From: Bacillota bacterium
Lineage (GTDB): Bacteria; Bacillota_I; Bacilli_A; Erysipelotrichales; Erysipelotrichaceae
Reading direction: 5' to 3'
DNA length: 46,150 nucleotides
Assembly: GCA_029097145.1 (NCBI GenBank)
Contig: JAQXNC010000033.1
Span: forward strand, 1 to 46,150
Shown: piece after piece, positions 11,049 through 19,542 of the stretch
Numbering within the stretch: the first letter of the stretch is position 1
How the letters are laid out: each line of letters begins with the position of its first letter
Notes under the pieces: model-generated
What the model was told of the DNA's origin: nothing
The model's database searches: none
Seen by the model: only the letters and a program-made list of their open reading frames with translations
Position numbers and translations under genes: made by a program

Positions 11049-11081
11049 TCATCATAAAACATTTGTACCGCATTAGCATCC

Positions 11082-11107
11082 AAAAAGACGAGTAATATCG
11101 TCTTTTT
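11082..11107 (+). terminator. Intrinsic terminator after csp
   Basis: AAAAAGACG-agtaatat-CGTCTTTTT. Confidence 0.8.
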
Positions 11108-11121
11108 AATTTATAATAGTA

Positions 11122-12213
11122 ATGATGGAAGAAAAGATAAAGCTAATCCTGAAACTCATAAACAGTTATCACCATGAAGCCTATGTCGTAGGCGGTTTTG
11201 TCCGTGACTATCTTTTGGGCAAAGAAACCTATGATATCGATATTACAACCTCTGCTTCAAAAGAAGAACTATTAAATATACTATCACCCTATCATCCATA
11301 TGTCATAAACAAACACTTCGATACTGTAACAGTTAATCTTGATGAATATCAGATTGAGATTACACCTTATCGAATAGATGGTCATTACCTGAATCATCGT
11401 CATCCATCTTCTATTCAAAGAACCAGTTCACTTATGGATGACTTATCAAGACGTGATTTTACCATCAATGCCATCCTAATGGATGTCAATGAGAATATCA
11501 TCGATCCCTTAAATGGTTATGCAGATCTTAAAGATAGGATTATCAGGGCAATTGGTGACCCTTTAAAACGTTTTGAAGAAGATGCCTTAAGAATATTAAG
11601 AGCTATTCGCTTTAAGGCTAGACTGGGTTTTGAAATTGAAGATCAAACCAAGAAAGCTATCTATCTTAAAAAAGAACTGCTAAAAGATATTTCAATGTTC
11701 CGCAAACAGGCCGAAATCATCAAGACTGTCAGATATGATAAGAGAGTTATTGATGAATATCGTGATATCTTTGATGACATCATAAGACTTGATGTAAGTA
11801 TTAATCTCATGTGTGATAATGAAACACTGCTTTGGGCATTGATGTTGAACCGTAATAAAGAAGATATCGATAAACTGCTCATCAGTAAAAAAGAATTAAA
11901 CAATATCAGGAAACTGTTTAAATATACTGACAGTAATGATTATGTTGAGGCTTTTTCTGAGTTTGATGACCCACAGCTTTTTATTGATTATATGTATCAT
12001 CTAAAGGGTATCGACCTTAAGGAACTATATATATCTTCAAAAGATTATATCGTAAACAGAAATAATCTTGATATCAGTGCACATGATTTAATGGCGCTTG
12101 GTTATCATGATGTTGAGATAGGCAGAATTCAGAAAAGACTGATTGAAGACATCAGGAAGTGTCGATTAAAGAATAAGAAAGAAGATATCATCGCATATCT
12201 ACATATGTTATAA
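11122..12213 (+). CDS. cca: CCA tRNA nucleotidyltransferase
   Basis: VVGGFVRDYLLGKETYDIDITTSA, RRDFTINAI, EDALRILRAIRFKARLGFE. Confidence 0.93.
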   Translation: MMEEKIKLILKLINSYHHEAYVVGGFVRDYLLGKETYDIDITTSASKEELLNILSPYHPYVINKHFDTVTVNLDEYQIEITPYRIDGHYLNHRHPSSIQRTSSLMDDLSRRDFTINAILMDVNENIIDPLNGYADLKDRIIRAIGDPLKRFEEDALRILRAIRFKARLGFEIEDQTKKAIYLKKELLKDISMFRKQAEIIKTVRYDKRVIDEYRDIFDDIIRLDVSINLMCDNETLLWALMLNRNKEDIDKLLISKKELNNIRKLFKYTDSNDYVEAFSEFDDPQLFIDYMYHLKGIDLKELYISSKDYIVNRNNLDISAHDLMALGYHDVEIGRIQKRLIEDIRKCRLKNKKEDIIAYLHML

Positions 12214-12223
12214 TGTTAAGGCT

Positions 12224-13501
12224 ATGGAATTAAGAGAGATAAAAAAGGATATATTTGATCAGTTTGTATCCAAAAGTAATAAATCACACTTCATGCAGAC
12301 TTCTGCCTGGGGCGAGGTATCTTCTTCAAGAGGATATCGTATTCATCATCTTGGTCTATATGATGGTGATGAATTATGCGCAACAGCACTGCTTTTAGAA
12401 AAGAAGATTCTATATTATTCAACATATTACTGCCCACGTGGTTTTATTGCTGATTATAAAGATCTTAATCTTCTTAAAAAGATGATTGATGAACTTAAAA
12501 AATATGTTAAGCAAAACCGCGGTCTATATTTTAGAATGGACCCAGATATCATTCTCAATCAGTTAAATGAAGAAGGCGAAGTCATAAACCATGATGATGA
12601 TTCTTTAAACCTGATTGAATTCATGAAGTTAAACGGTGCAAGACACAAAGGGTATACCATCCGTTTTGCCGAAAGTTCCCTGCCACGTTTTACATTTAGA
12701 ATATCTGTTAAAGAGAGCGAAGAAGAAATACTTAAACGTATGCATCCAAAAACCCGTAAGGTCTTTAGAAACGGTATTCCAAAGGGTATCAGTGTCTATA
12801 AGGGTAACAGTGATGATGTCAAAGCCTTCCATGATACAATGAAGGAAACAGCCATCAGAAAGAAACTCTACCTTGAACCACTAAAATTCTTTATGGATTA
12901 TTACACTATTTTAAACGCTCATGACATGTCTGATATCTATGTCGCTCAAGCCGATATTAATGTCATCAGGGAATCATATGTCGATAAGATGAATAATCTG
13001 AAAGCTGAAAAAGAAAAACTGCTTTTGAAGCCTAATGCCAAAACAGCTGCCAGAATAAGCGAAATGGATAATCAGCTTTCCAAGCTTGAAAGAGAATACC
13101 AGGAACTTGAAAACTATAAAGATGAGAAAATTATTCTCTCTTCAGTTATTACGGCTAAATTTAAAGATAAGGTCTGGCTGATTCATGGTGGTAATAAAGA
13201 CTGTCTGCAGTTTTTAAATGCCAACTATCACCTGTACTATGGCATTATGATGGATGCTAAGAAAGAAGGCTATGAAACTGTCGATTTCTTTGGCAGTGAA
13301 GGTAAAATAGATAAAAACAGTGATTTATATGGTATCTATCTGTTTAAGTCACGTTTTGGTGGCGACTTTGATGAATTCATTGGAGAATTCGATTTCATCA
13401 TCAGACCTTTAATTAATAATATTATTAACTATCTATTGATTAAACGCCGAAAGATACTGATGAAAAAAGCAATTAAAGAGGTAAGCAATGCGACTGATTA
13501 A
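12224..13501 (+). CDS. FemAB/MurMN-like peptidoglycan interpeptide-bridge aminoacyltransferase
   Basis: FMQTSAWGEVSSSRGY, coiled-coil insertion (KMNNLKAEKEKL...LEREYQELE), C-terminal YHLYYGIMMDAKKEGYETVDFFG...FKSRFGGDFDEFIGEFD. Confidence 0.9.
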   Translation: MELREIKKDIFDQFVSKSNKSHFMQTSAWGEVSSSRGYRIHHLGLYDGDELCATALLLEKKILYYSTYYCPRGFIADYKDLNLLKKMIDELKKYVKQNRGLYFRMDPDIILNQLNEEGEVINHDDDSLNLIEFMKLNGARHKGYTIRFAESSLPRFTFRISVKESEEEILKRMHPKTRKVFRNGIPKGISVYKGNSDDVKAFHDTMKETAIRKKLYLEPLKFFMDYYTILNAHDMSDIYVAQADINVIRESYVDKMNNLKAEKEKLLLKPNAKTAARISEMDNQLSKLEREYQELENYKDEKIILSSVITAKFKDKVWLIHGGNKDCLQFLNANYHLYYGIMMDAKKEGYETVDFFGSEGKIDKNSDLYGIYLFKSRFGGDFDEFIGEFDFIIRPLINNIINYLLIKRRKILMKKAIKEVSNATD

Positions 13502-14765
13502 TATTAGTGAAGATCAATTCAATCAAAAGACATCTCATCTGCCATGTCTTAACTGGCACGAGACCAAAGAATGGGCTAAACTTAAAAGTCATACTGGCTG
13601 GCATAGTCACTTTCTTTTATACATTAATGATAACGATGAAGTGACAGCGGGAGTGATGTTGCTTGACAAGAATATTCCAATGTCAAAAAAGAAACTCTTC
13701 TATGCCCCAAGAGGACCGTTGATTGACTTTGACAATCTTGAACTGTTAAAAGCTTTTCATAATGATCTTATAAAATATATTAAAACCAATGATGGATTTG
13801 AACTTTTAATCGACCCATATCTTGAGTACCAGCATCGTGACATGAATGGTGATATTATCAATGATGGTTTTTCACGTCAGGATGTCGTCGATACCCTTAT
13901 CAAGCTTGGCTATCATCACAATAACGGTTTCAATCTCTACAATGAAAATCTGCAGCCAAGATGGCTCTATCGTCTTAGCCTTAAGGGCAGAACTTTTGAT
14001 GAAATCTTTAAGAAGTTCAAAGCTGAAAATCGTCGCTTATATAAGAAAAAAGATTTCTACGCTATTACAGTTAGGGAACTTAAACGTAATGAAATCAATA
14101 AATATAAGAATGTCATGGCTCATACTGCTTCAAGAAGAGGTTTTATTGACCGCCCTTCGAAATATTATGAAGATATGTATGACGCTATGCATGAAAGTCG
14201 AATGTTGCGTTATTTCGTGGCTGAAATCAACTTTGAAAAAGCTATCAGTAATTTTAATGAAGATATTAATAAGTCTTTAGCTAAACTTGAACGATTGAGA
14301 AGTCGCTCAAATCAGAATACCAAAACTCAAAATGAAATCAGAGAAGAAGAAATCCGCTATAAATCACTTCTTAAAAATCTGGAAATCATTAAAGGTTATG
14401 CAGCTAAAAGCGATAATATTACTGTACTATCAGGTATTACATTGCTCAACTATGGTAATGAAGCTGTTATGCTTCTGGCAGGAAATTATGAAGATTATGA
14501 ACTCTTTTCATCATCAGTTATCCTCGTCAGTGAACTGATTAAAATCAGTGTTGAAGAAGGACAGGATTATTATAACTTCTATGGTATTACTGGTGACTTC
14601 GATGAATCTAACCCACTTAATGGTCTATATACTTTTAAAAAAGGTTTTGGTGGCGAAGTTATGGAACTGATTGGTGAATTTGAATATGTCATTGATCCAC
14701 TTTCAAAAAGTTTCTACGAGATGGGTCTAAAGGTATATAATCTACTTAAGAAGATTAGACACTAG
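13488..14765 (+). CDS. Second FemAB-like aminoacyltransferase (tandem paralogue, 14-nt overlap)
   Basis: LNWHETKEWAKLKSHTGWHSHFLLYI, coiled coil, YYNFYGITGDFDESNPLNGLYTFKKGFGGEVMELIGEFEYVIDP. Confidence 0.9.
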   Translation: MRLINISEDQFNQKTSHLPCLNWHETKEWAKLKSHTGWHSHFLLYINDNDEVTAGVMLLDKNIPMSKKKLFYAPRGPLIDFDNLELLKAFHNDLIKYIKTNDGFELLIDPYLEYQHRDMNGDIINDGFSRQDVVDTLIKLGYHHNNGFNLYNENLQPRWLYRLSLKGRTFDEIFKKFKAENRRLYKKKDFYAITVRELKRNEINKYKNVMAHTASRRGFIDRPSKYYEDMYDAMHESRMLRYFVAEINFEKAISNFNEDINKSLAKLERLRSRSNQNTKTQNEIREEEIRYKSLLKNLEIIKGYAAKSDNITVLSGITLLNYGNEAVMLLAGNYEDYELFSSSVILVSELIKISVEEGQDYYNFYGITGDFDESNPLNGLYTFKKGFGGEVMELIGEFEYVIDPLSKSFYEMGLKVYNLLKKIRH

Positions 14766-14773
14766 TCTTCTTA
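14747..14773 (+). other. 12-bp hairpin spanning the fem stop codon, directly 5' of tRNA-Thr
   Basis: TAAGAAGATTAG-ACA-CTAGTCTTCTTA (one G-T pair). Confidence 0.75.
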
Positions 14774-14774
14774 T

Positions 14775-14849
14775 GCCGATGTAGCATAGTGGTAGTGCAA
14801 CGCACTCGTAACGCGTAGGTCGTAGGTTCAAGTCCTATCATCGGCACCA
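14775..14849 (+). tRNA. tRNA-Thr (anticodon CGT), CCA encoded
   Basis: Complete cloverleaf by hand: acceptor GCCGATG/CATCGGC, anticodon loop CTCGTAA, T-arm GTAGG-TTCAAGT-CCTAT, ACCA end; one 31A-39C mismatch in the anticodon stem. Confidence 0.95.
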
Positions 14850-14860
14850 TATTAACAATC

Positions 14861-14886
14861 AAAGGAACTCGATCGAGAGTTCCTTT
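14861..14886. terminator. Terminator downstream of tRNA-Thr and of the convergent ORF
   Basis: AAAGGAACTC-gatcga-GAGTTCCTTT. Confidence 0.8.
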
Positions 14887-14888
14887 TA

Positions 14889-15317
14889 TTATTCCTTATC
14901 ATCATTTTGATCAATATATCTTTGAATATCCTGATCTTTATAACCCAGAAGATATCCAAAACGATAGGCAATATCCTTGCGACATTCATCATATCTGTTA
15001 TCAAGTAAAGCCTGTTTCTTATCTTCCTTTAGTTTTAGATATTCACTGATATCATTTTCTTCACTATACATAATCACAAGATATTTACCTTTGTTCATTC
15101 TGACAGGGAAAAGATCACTTAAGAGTGAACTGTCTTCCACATAGTAGCTGATACCGTACTCTTTTGTAATATCCTTAATAAATTCAAGGTAACTGTCACG
15201 AACTTCCACGCTGTCTTCAGGATGAGTTAAAGCCAACTTTTTAACTCCTGCCTTAACCATTTCTGCAAAGCAGTCAATAACCCCACATTTATAGGAAAAT
15301 TCATCAATTTTATACAT
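14889..15317 (-). CDS. Hypothetical protein
   Basis: Intact 142-aa ORF between a terminator and a divergent gene; no family recognised. Confidence 0.6.
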   Translation of the reverse strand: MYKIDEFSYKCGVIDCFAEMVKAGVKKLALTHPEDSVEVRDSYLEFIKDITKEYGISYYVEDSSLLSDLFPVRMNKGKYLVIMYSEENDISEYLKLKEDKKQALLDNRYDECRKDIAYRFGYLLGYKDQDIQRYIDQNDDKE

Positions 15318-15387
15318 AATACATCCGCCTTTTGATATGCTTAATTATATACTATTATTTTAAATTAATCGTGATATAATCAAAACG

Positions 15388-16158
15388 ATGGATAAAAACA
15401 ACTGCAATAAACTCGCGAAAGCTGTCACTAAGGCTGGTATCATCTTAATGGAAAGTGGTGCTGAAACCTATCGTGTTGAAGAGACGATGGAAAGAATATG
15501 TCTCGCATATGGAGCCAGCGTTGTCGATTCATACGCTACGCCAACGATGTTGCTGATATCATTTTCGCTCGATGATGAACTATATCATAATATTAAACGT
15601 ATCAAGAAGATTAAGGGTGTCGATTTAACCAAAATCGATAAGGTTAACAGCCTTTCAAGATATGTTTCAAACAACGCCCTTGAACTTGATGAGTTTGTAA
15701 ATATATTAAACGAAATTGATAAGGAGCCTAAATATTCATTTAAGATGAATCTTTTTGCAGCCTTTATCTGTACCATGGGTTTTGTCTTTTTCTTTAAGGG
15801 CAATATCAACGATATGATTGTAGCCTGTGCAATTGGTGTTTTAGTCAAATTCTTATCTGTAATTCTTGACAAGATTGAATTCAGCCCCTTTTTCTCCAAT
15901 GTCTTTTTAAGCATGTTGATAACAGTGTGTTCGATCATGTCAGAATACATTCATTTTGCCGATAAGAATATTGTCAATATATCAGTAATAATGCTGTTGG
16001 TACCAGGACTTGCGATAACCAACGCCATTCGTGATACGGTCAATGGCGATTTGATTTCTGGATTAACCCGTACAACTGAAGCCATCTTTGTCGCAATAGC
16101 TTTAGCCCTTGGCAGTGGTCTTGCATTTATTATTATGGGAGGTGTTTTGGGTGTTTAA
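15388..16158 (+). CDS. Threonine/serine exporter family protein, ThrE N-terminal part (DUF1212-like)
   Basis: AGIILMESGAETYRVEETMERIC...YATPTMLLISF, membrane C-terminal half. Confidence 0.9.
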   Translation: MDKNNCNKLAKAVTKAGIILMESGAETYRVEETMERICLAYGASVVDSYATPTMLLISFSLDDELYHNIKRIKKIKGVDLTKIDKVNSLSRYVSNNALELDEFVNILNEIDKEPKYSFKMNLFAAFICTMGFVFFFKGNINDMIVACAIGVLVKFLSVILDKIEFSPFFSNVFLSMLITVCSIMSEYIHFADKNIVNISVIMLLVPGLAITNAIRDTVNGDLISGLTRTTEAIFVAIALALGSGLAFIIMGGVLGV

Positions 16159-16582
16159 TGGAATGATGTCCTTTTTTGCCTCTTTAGGTTTTGCGATTCT
16201 TTTTAATATCCGTAAAGAAAAGATGATATATGCAGCCTTTATTGGGATGATTGGTGGCGTATTGTACTATATGGTTATGAATTATGGCTATTCTGAAGTA
16301 TTTGCCTTATTCATCAGCAGTGCTGTTGTATCACTGCTGTCTGATATTGCAGCCCGTGTCCTCAAATGTCCGCAGACCACCTTCTTAATCTGCGCTCTTA
16401 TACCTCTTGTACCTGGAGGAACCATGTACTATACAGTCTTAAGACTGGTTGAAGGTGACAATCTTATGGCTTTAAACTACGGACTTAACACTATCTTCAA
16501 TGCCTGCTCAATCGTTATCGGATGTATACTGGTATCCGGCATTATGAAGGCATATAGTAAAATCAGAAAATATCTGGGCTGA
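16151..16582 (+). CDS. Threonine/serine exporter family protein, ThrE C-terminal part (ThrE_2/DUF3815-like)
   Basis: CPQTTFLICALIPLVPGGTMYYT; GTG start at 16151 proposed from GGGAGG at 16137-16142 (ORF track gives 16109). Confidence 0.82.
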   Translation: MFNGMMSFFASLGFAILFNIRKEKMIYAAFIGMIGGVLYYMVMNYGYSEVFALFISSAVVSLLSDIAARVLKCPQTTFLICALIPLVPGGTMYYTVLRLVEGDNLMALNYGLNTIFNACSIVIGCILVSGIMKAYSKIRKYLG

Positions 16583-16651
16583 AATATCAGCCTTTTCATT
16601 TACTTTTATCTGTATAGGAGTAGAATAGAGTAGTTAAAGGGGGAAATAAAT

Positions 16652-16984
16652 ATGGAACTGCTTGTTTTTGTAATGAATAAAGTTGATTTACTCGATGAAT
16701 TACTGATGAAATTCTCTGAACATTCTAATTTCAGAGCGACTGTCATTGATTCTAGTGGTATGGCTCATATCTTAAAAGATACAAACCTATTTTTCGGTTT
16801 AAGAGATTTACTGAATAATTCACAGGTTAATTCTAAGACGATTCTGATGGCTCTTGATAATAAGGATATTATGACAGCTGTCGATATTATTGAAAGTGTT
16901 GTAGGCAACCTTGAAAATCCTGATACAGGAATTGTCTTTACATTGCCTATATCGTATATGAAAGGCATGGTCAAAAAAGGATAA
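16652..16984 (+). CDS. Small PII-like (nitrogen regulatory PII superfamily-like) protein
   Basis: Ferredoxin-like beta-alpha-beta x2 pattern and a PII-like C-terminal NPDTGIVFTLPISYMKG; stop overlaps the next start (TAATG). Confidence 0.65.
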   Translation: MELLVFVMNKVDLLDELLMKFSEHSNFRATVIDSSGMAHILKDTNLFFGLRDLLNNSQVNSKTILMALDNKDIMTAVDIIESVVGNLENPDTGIVFTLPISYMKGMVKKG

Positions 16985-18147
16985 TGGATGCACTTTTATC
17001 ATTGGCGATCATTCTTCTCACGGGCCTTATTTTTGAGAAGATAATCCGTCTTTTTAAGCTGCCTAATGTCACAGGATATCTGATTGGTGGTCTTCTGATT
17101 GGTCCTTCAGTCTTAAATCTTGTAACTGAAGGTCAGCTTGAAAGTCTTTCATTTGTCTCAAGTATCGCTCTTGGCTTTATTGCCTTTTCTATTGGCGGTG
17201 AATTCAAGATGTCTTATTTTAAAAGGGTCGGACTGACACCAATAATTATCGCTATATTTGAATCTTTGATGGCTGTTTTTATGGTTACAGGAACTCTGAT
17301 ACTGTTTGGCTTTGATAAAGCCTTCTCAATTGTATTAGGTGCGATTGCTGCAGCTACAGCACCAGCCGCTACTATTATGGTTATTAAGCAATATAAGGCT
17401 AAAGGTTCTTTAACTGAAACTCTGTTAAGTGTTGTAGCTTTGGATGATGCAGTGGCTTTAATTGCCTTTGGTGTAGCTGTCGCCATATCACAGATGATTA
17501 ATAATCCATCTGGTGCTAATCTTCTATCACAGATTGCCTCTCCAGTAATTGAAATACTAATGTCACTTGTGATTGGAGGAATTCTTGGTTTTCTTCTGGT
17601 ATTACCTGTGAGATTCTATAAGGATGATGCGTCAAGACAATCATTAATCTATATCTTTATCTTTATAGCTTTATATATCGCTTCTAAAGGTGGATATAGT
17701 GATTTATTAACTATTATGGCTATGGGTGCTGTCTTTACTAATCTCTCTAATGAATCTTTAAAACTCATGCGTATAGCTGATGTGATGACACCGCCAATCT
17801 TTATGGCTTTCTTCGTTATCAGTGGTGCTGACCTTAAACTCAGCATCCTGCCTTCAATTGGCCTTGTCGGTATTATCTATGTCGTTATCAGATCTGTTGG
17901 TAAAGTACTTGGTGCCAGTATTGGTGCTATTCTATCAAAGAGTGATGCCAATATCAGGAAATACCTTGGTTTTGCCCTCCTGCCACAGGCAGGTGTGGCA
18001 ATCGGTTTAACAGTTGTTGCCAAGACCGTGGTACCTCAATATGCTGAAACCATCCGTGCTGTTATTCTTTGTGGCACTCTGATTTATGAACTGATTGGAC
18101 CTGCAGTATCTAAATGGGCTTTAACAAAAGCCGGTGACATAAAATAG
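16984..18147 (+). CDS. CPA2-family cation:proton antiporter (KefB-like membrane domain, no RCK domain)
   Basis: FEKIIRLFKLPNVTGYLIGGLLIGPSVL, AATAPAATIMV, VVALDDAVALIAFG; ends right after the membrane domain. Confidence 0.9.
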   Translation: MDALLSLAIILLTGLIFEKIIRLFKLPNVTGYLIGGLLIGPSVLNLVTEGQLESLSFVSSIALGFIAFSIGGEFKMSYFKRVGLTPIIIAIFESLMAVFMVTGTLILFGFDKAFSIVLGAIAAATAPAATIMVIKQYKAKGSLTETLLSVVALDDAVALIAFGVAVAISQMINNPSGANLLSQIASPVIEILMSLVIGGILGFLLVLPVRFYKDDASRQSLIYIFIFIALYIASKGGYSDLLTIMAMGAVFTNLSNESLKLMRIADVMTPPIFMAFFVISGADLKLSILPSIGLVGIIYVVIRSVGKVLGASIGAILSKSDANIRKYLGFALLPQAGVAIGLTVVAKTVVPQYAETIRAVILCGTLIYELIGPAVSKWALTKAGDIK

Positions 18148-18193
18148 AATAATTATGGTATCATTATTCGTGTAATTTGAGGAGATATAGCTT

Positions 18194-19489
18194 ATGATCG
18201 ATCGTTATTCAAGGAAGGTAATGCGTGATATCTGGAATGAACAAAATAAGTTTGACGCTTATCTTAAAGTTGAATTATTAGCTTCTGAAGCCTTTAGTGA
18301 ACTGGGTGAAATACCTAAGAGTGATATTGAAAAACTCAAAGCTAAAGCTTCATTCAATCTTGATCGTATTTATGAAATTGAAAGTGAAACCAAACATGAT
18401 GTCGTAGCTTTCACAAGGGCTGTCAGTGAAACTCTGGGTGAAGAAAAGAAATGGATTCACTATGGTTTAACTTCAACTGATGTCGTTGATACAGCTTATG
18501 GATATCTGTACAAAAAAGCTAACGATATACTTTTAGATGATATTCATCGATTCATGGAAGTATTAAAGAAAAAAGCCTTACAGTATAAGGATACCGTCAT
18601 GATGGGACGCACTCATGGTGTCCATGCCGAAATTACGACCTTTGGTTTGGTATTCGCTCTATGGTATGAAGAAATGAAACGCAATCTTAAGCGTTTTGAA
18701 GACGCCAGAGCTGATGTTGAAACTGGAAAGATTTCTGGAGCTGTTGGTACATTTGCCAACACACCACCATTTGTACAGGACTATGTCTGTGAAAAACTAG
18801 GTATTAATTCAGCAGCTATTTCAACTCAGGTTCTTCAAAGAGACCGCCATGCCCACTATTTTGCAACATTGGCCCTGATTGGTACATCACTTGAAAAGAT
18901 GGCAACTGAAATCAGACATTTACAGCGTACAGAAGTCAGAGAAGCTGAAGAATACTTCAATAAAGGCCAAAAAGGTTCAAGTGCCATGCCTCATAAACGT
19001 AATCCTATCGGTTCTGAAAATATCTGTGGCTGTTCAAGAGTTCTAAGGGGATATATGCTGACAAGCTATGAGAATGTTCCTTTATGGCATGAAAGAGATA
19101 TTTCACATTCAAGTGCCGAAAGAATCATTGCACCTGATGCAACGATGCTTCTTGATTATATGTTAAATCGTTTTACTAAGATTATTGATACACTTACCGT
19201 CTTTGAAGATAATATGAAAGCCAATATCTATAAGACATATGGTGTTATCTTCTCACAGCGTTTCATGTTGAAACTGATTGAAAAAGGCTGGTCAAGAGAA
19301 AAAGCCTATGATACTGTTCAGCCTAACGCTATTAAGTCATGGGAGAATAAAATTGACTTCAGATCATTAATGGAAGCTAATGAAGAAGTTACATCTACTC
19401 TGACAAAAGAAGAAATTGATGACTGTTTTGATACAGCTTATCATATCCGTAATGTCGACACTATCTTTAAACGTGTTGGCTTACTCTAA
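18194..19489 (+). CDS. purB: Adenylosuccinate lyase
   Basis: [33 protein letters not shown]. Confidence 0.96.
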   Translation: MIDRYSRKVMRDIWNEQNKFDAYLKVELLASEAFSELGEIPKSDIEKLKAKASFNLDRIYEIESETKHDVVAFTRAVSETLGEEKKWIHYGLTSTDVVDTAYGYLYKKANDILLDDIHRFMEVLKKKALQYKDTVMMGRTHGVHAEITTFGLVFALWYEEMKRNLKRFEDARADVETGKISGAVGTFANTPPFVQDYVCEKLGINSAAISTQVLQRDRHAHYFATLALIGTSLEKMATEIRHLQRTEVREAEEYFNKGQKGSSAMPHKRNPIGSENICGCSRVLRGYMLTSYENVPLWHERDISHSSAERIIAPDATMLLDYMLNRFTKIIDTLTVFEDNMKANIYKTYGVIFSQRFMLKLIEKGWSREKAYDTVQPNAIKSWENKIDFRSLMEANEEVTSTLTKEEIDDCFDTAYHIRNVDTIFKRVGLL

Positions 19490-19499
19490 AATATGACTA

Positions 19500-19530
19500 A
19501 ACCGAGGAAAAATCCTCGGTTATTTTTTAT
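19500..19530 (+). terminator. Terminator after purB
   Basis: AACCGAGGA-aaaa-TCCTCGGTT followed by ATTTTTT. Confidence 0.88.
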
Positions 19531-19542
19531 ATACATATATAT

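Noticed and set aside
13846-14538. Out-of-frame ORFs (144 and 68 aa) inside the second fem gene
   Set aside because: Fully contained in a confident CDS, with low-complexity translations.
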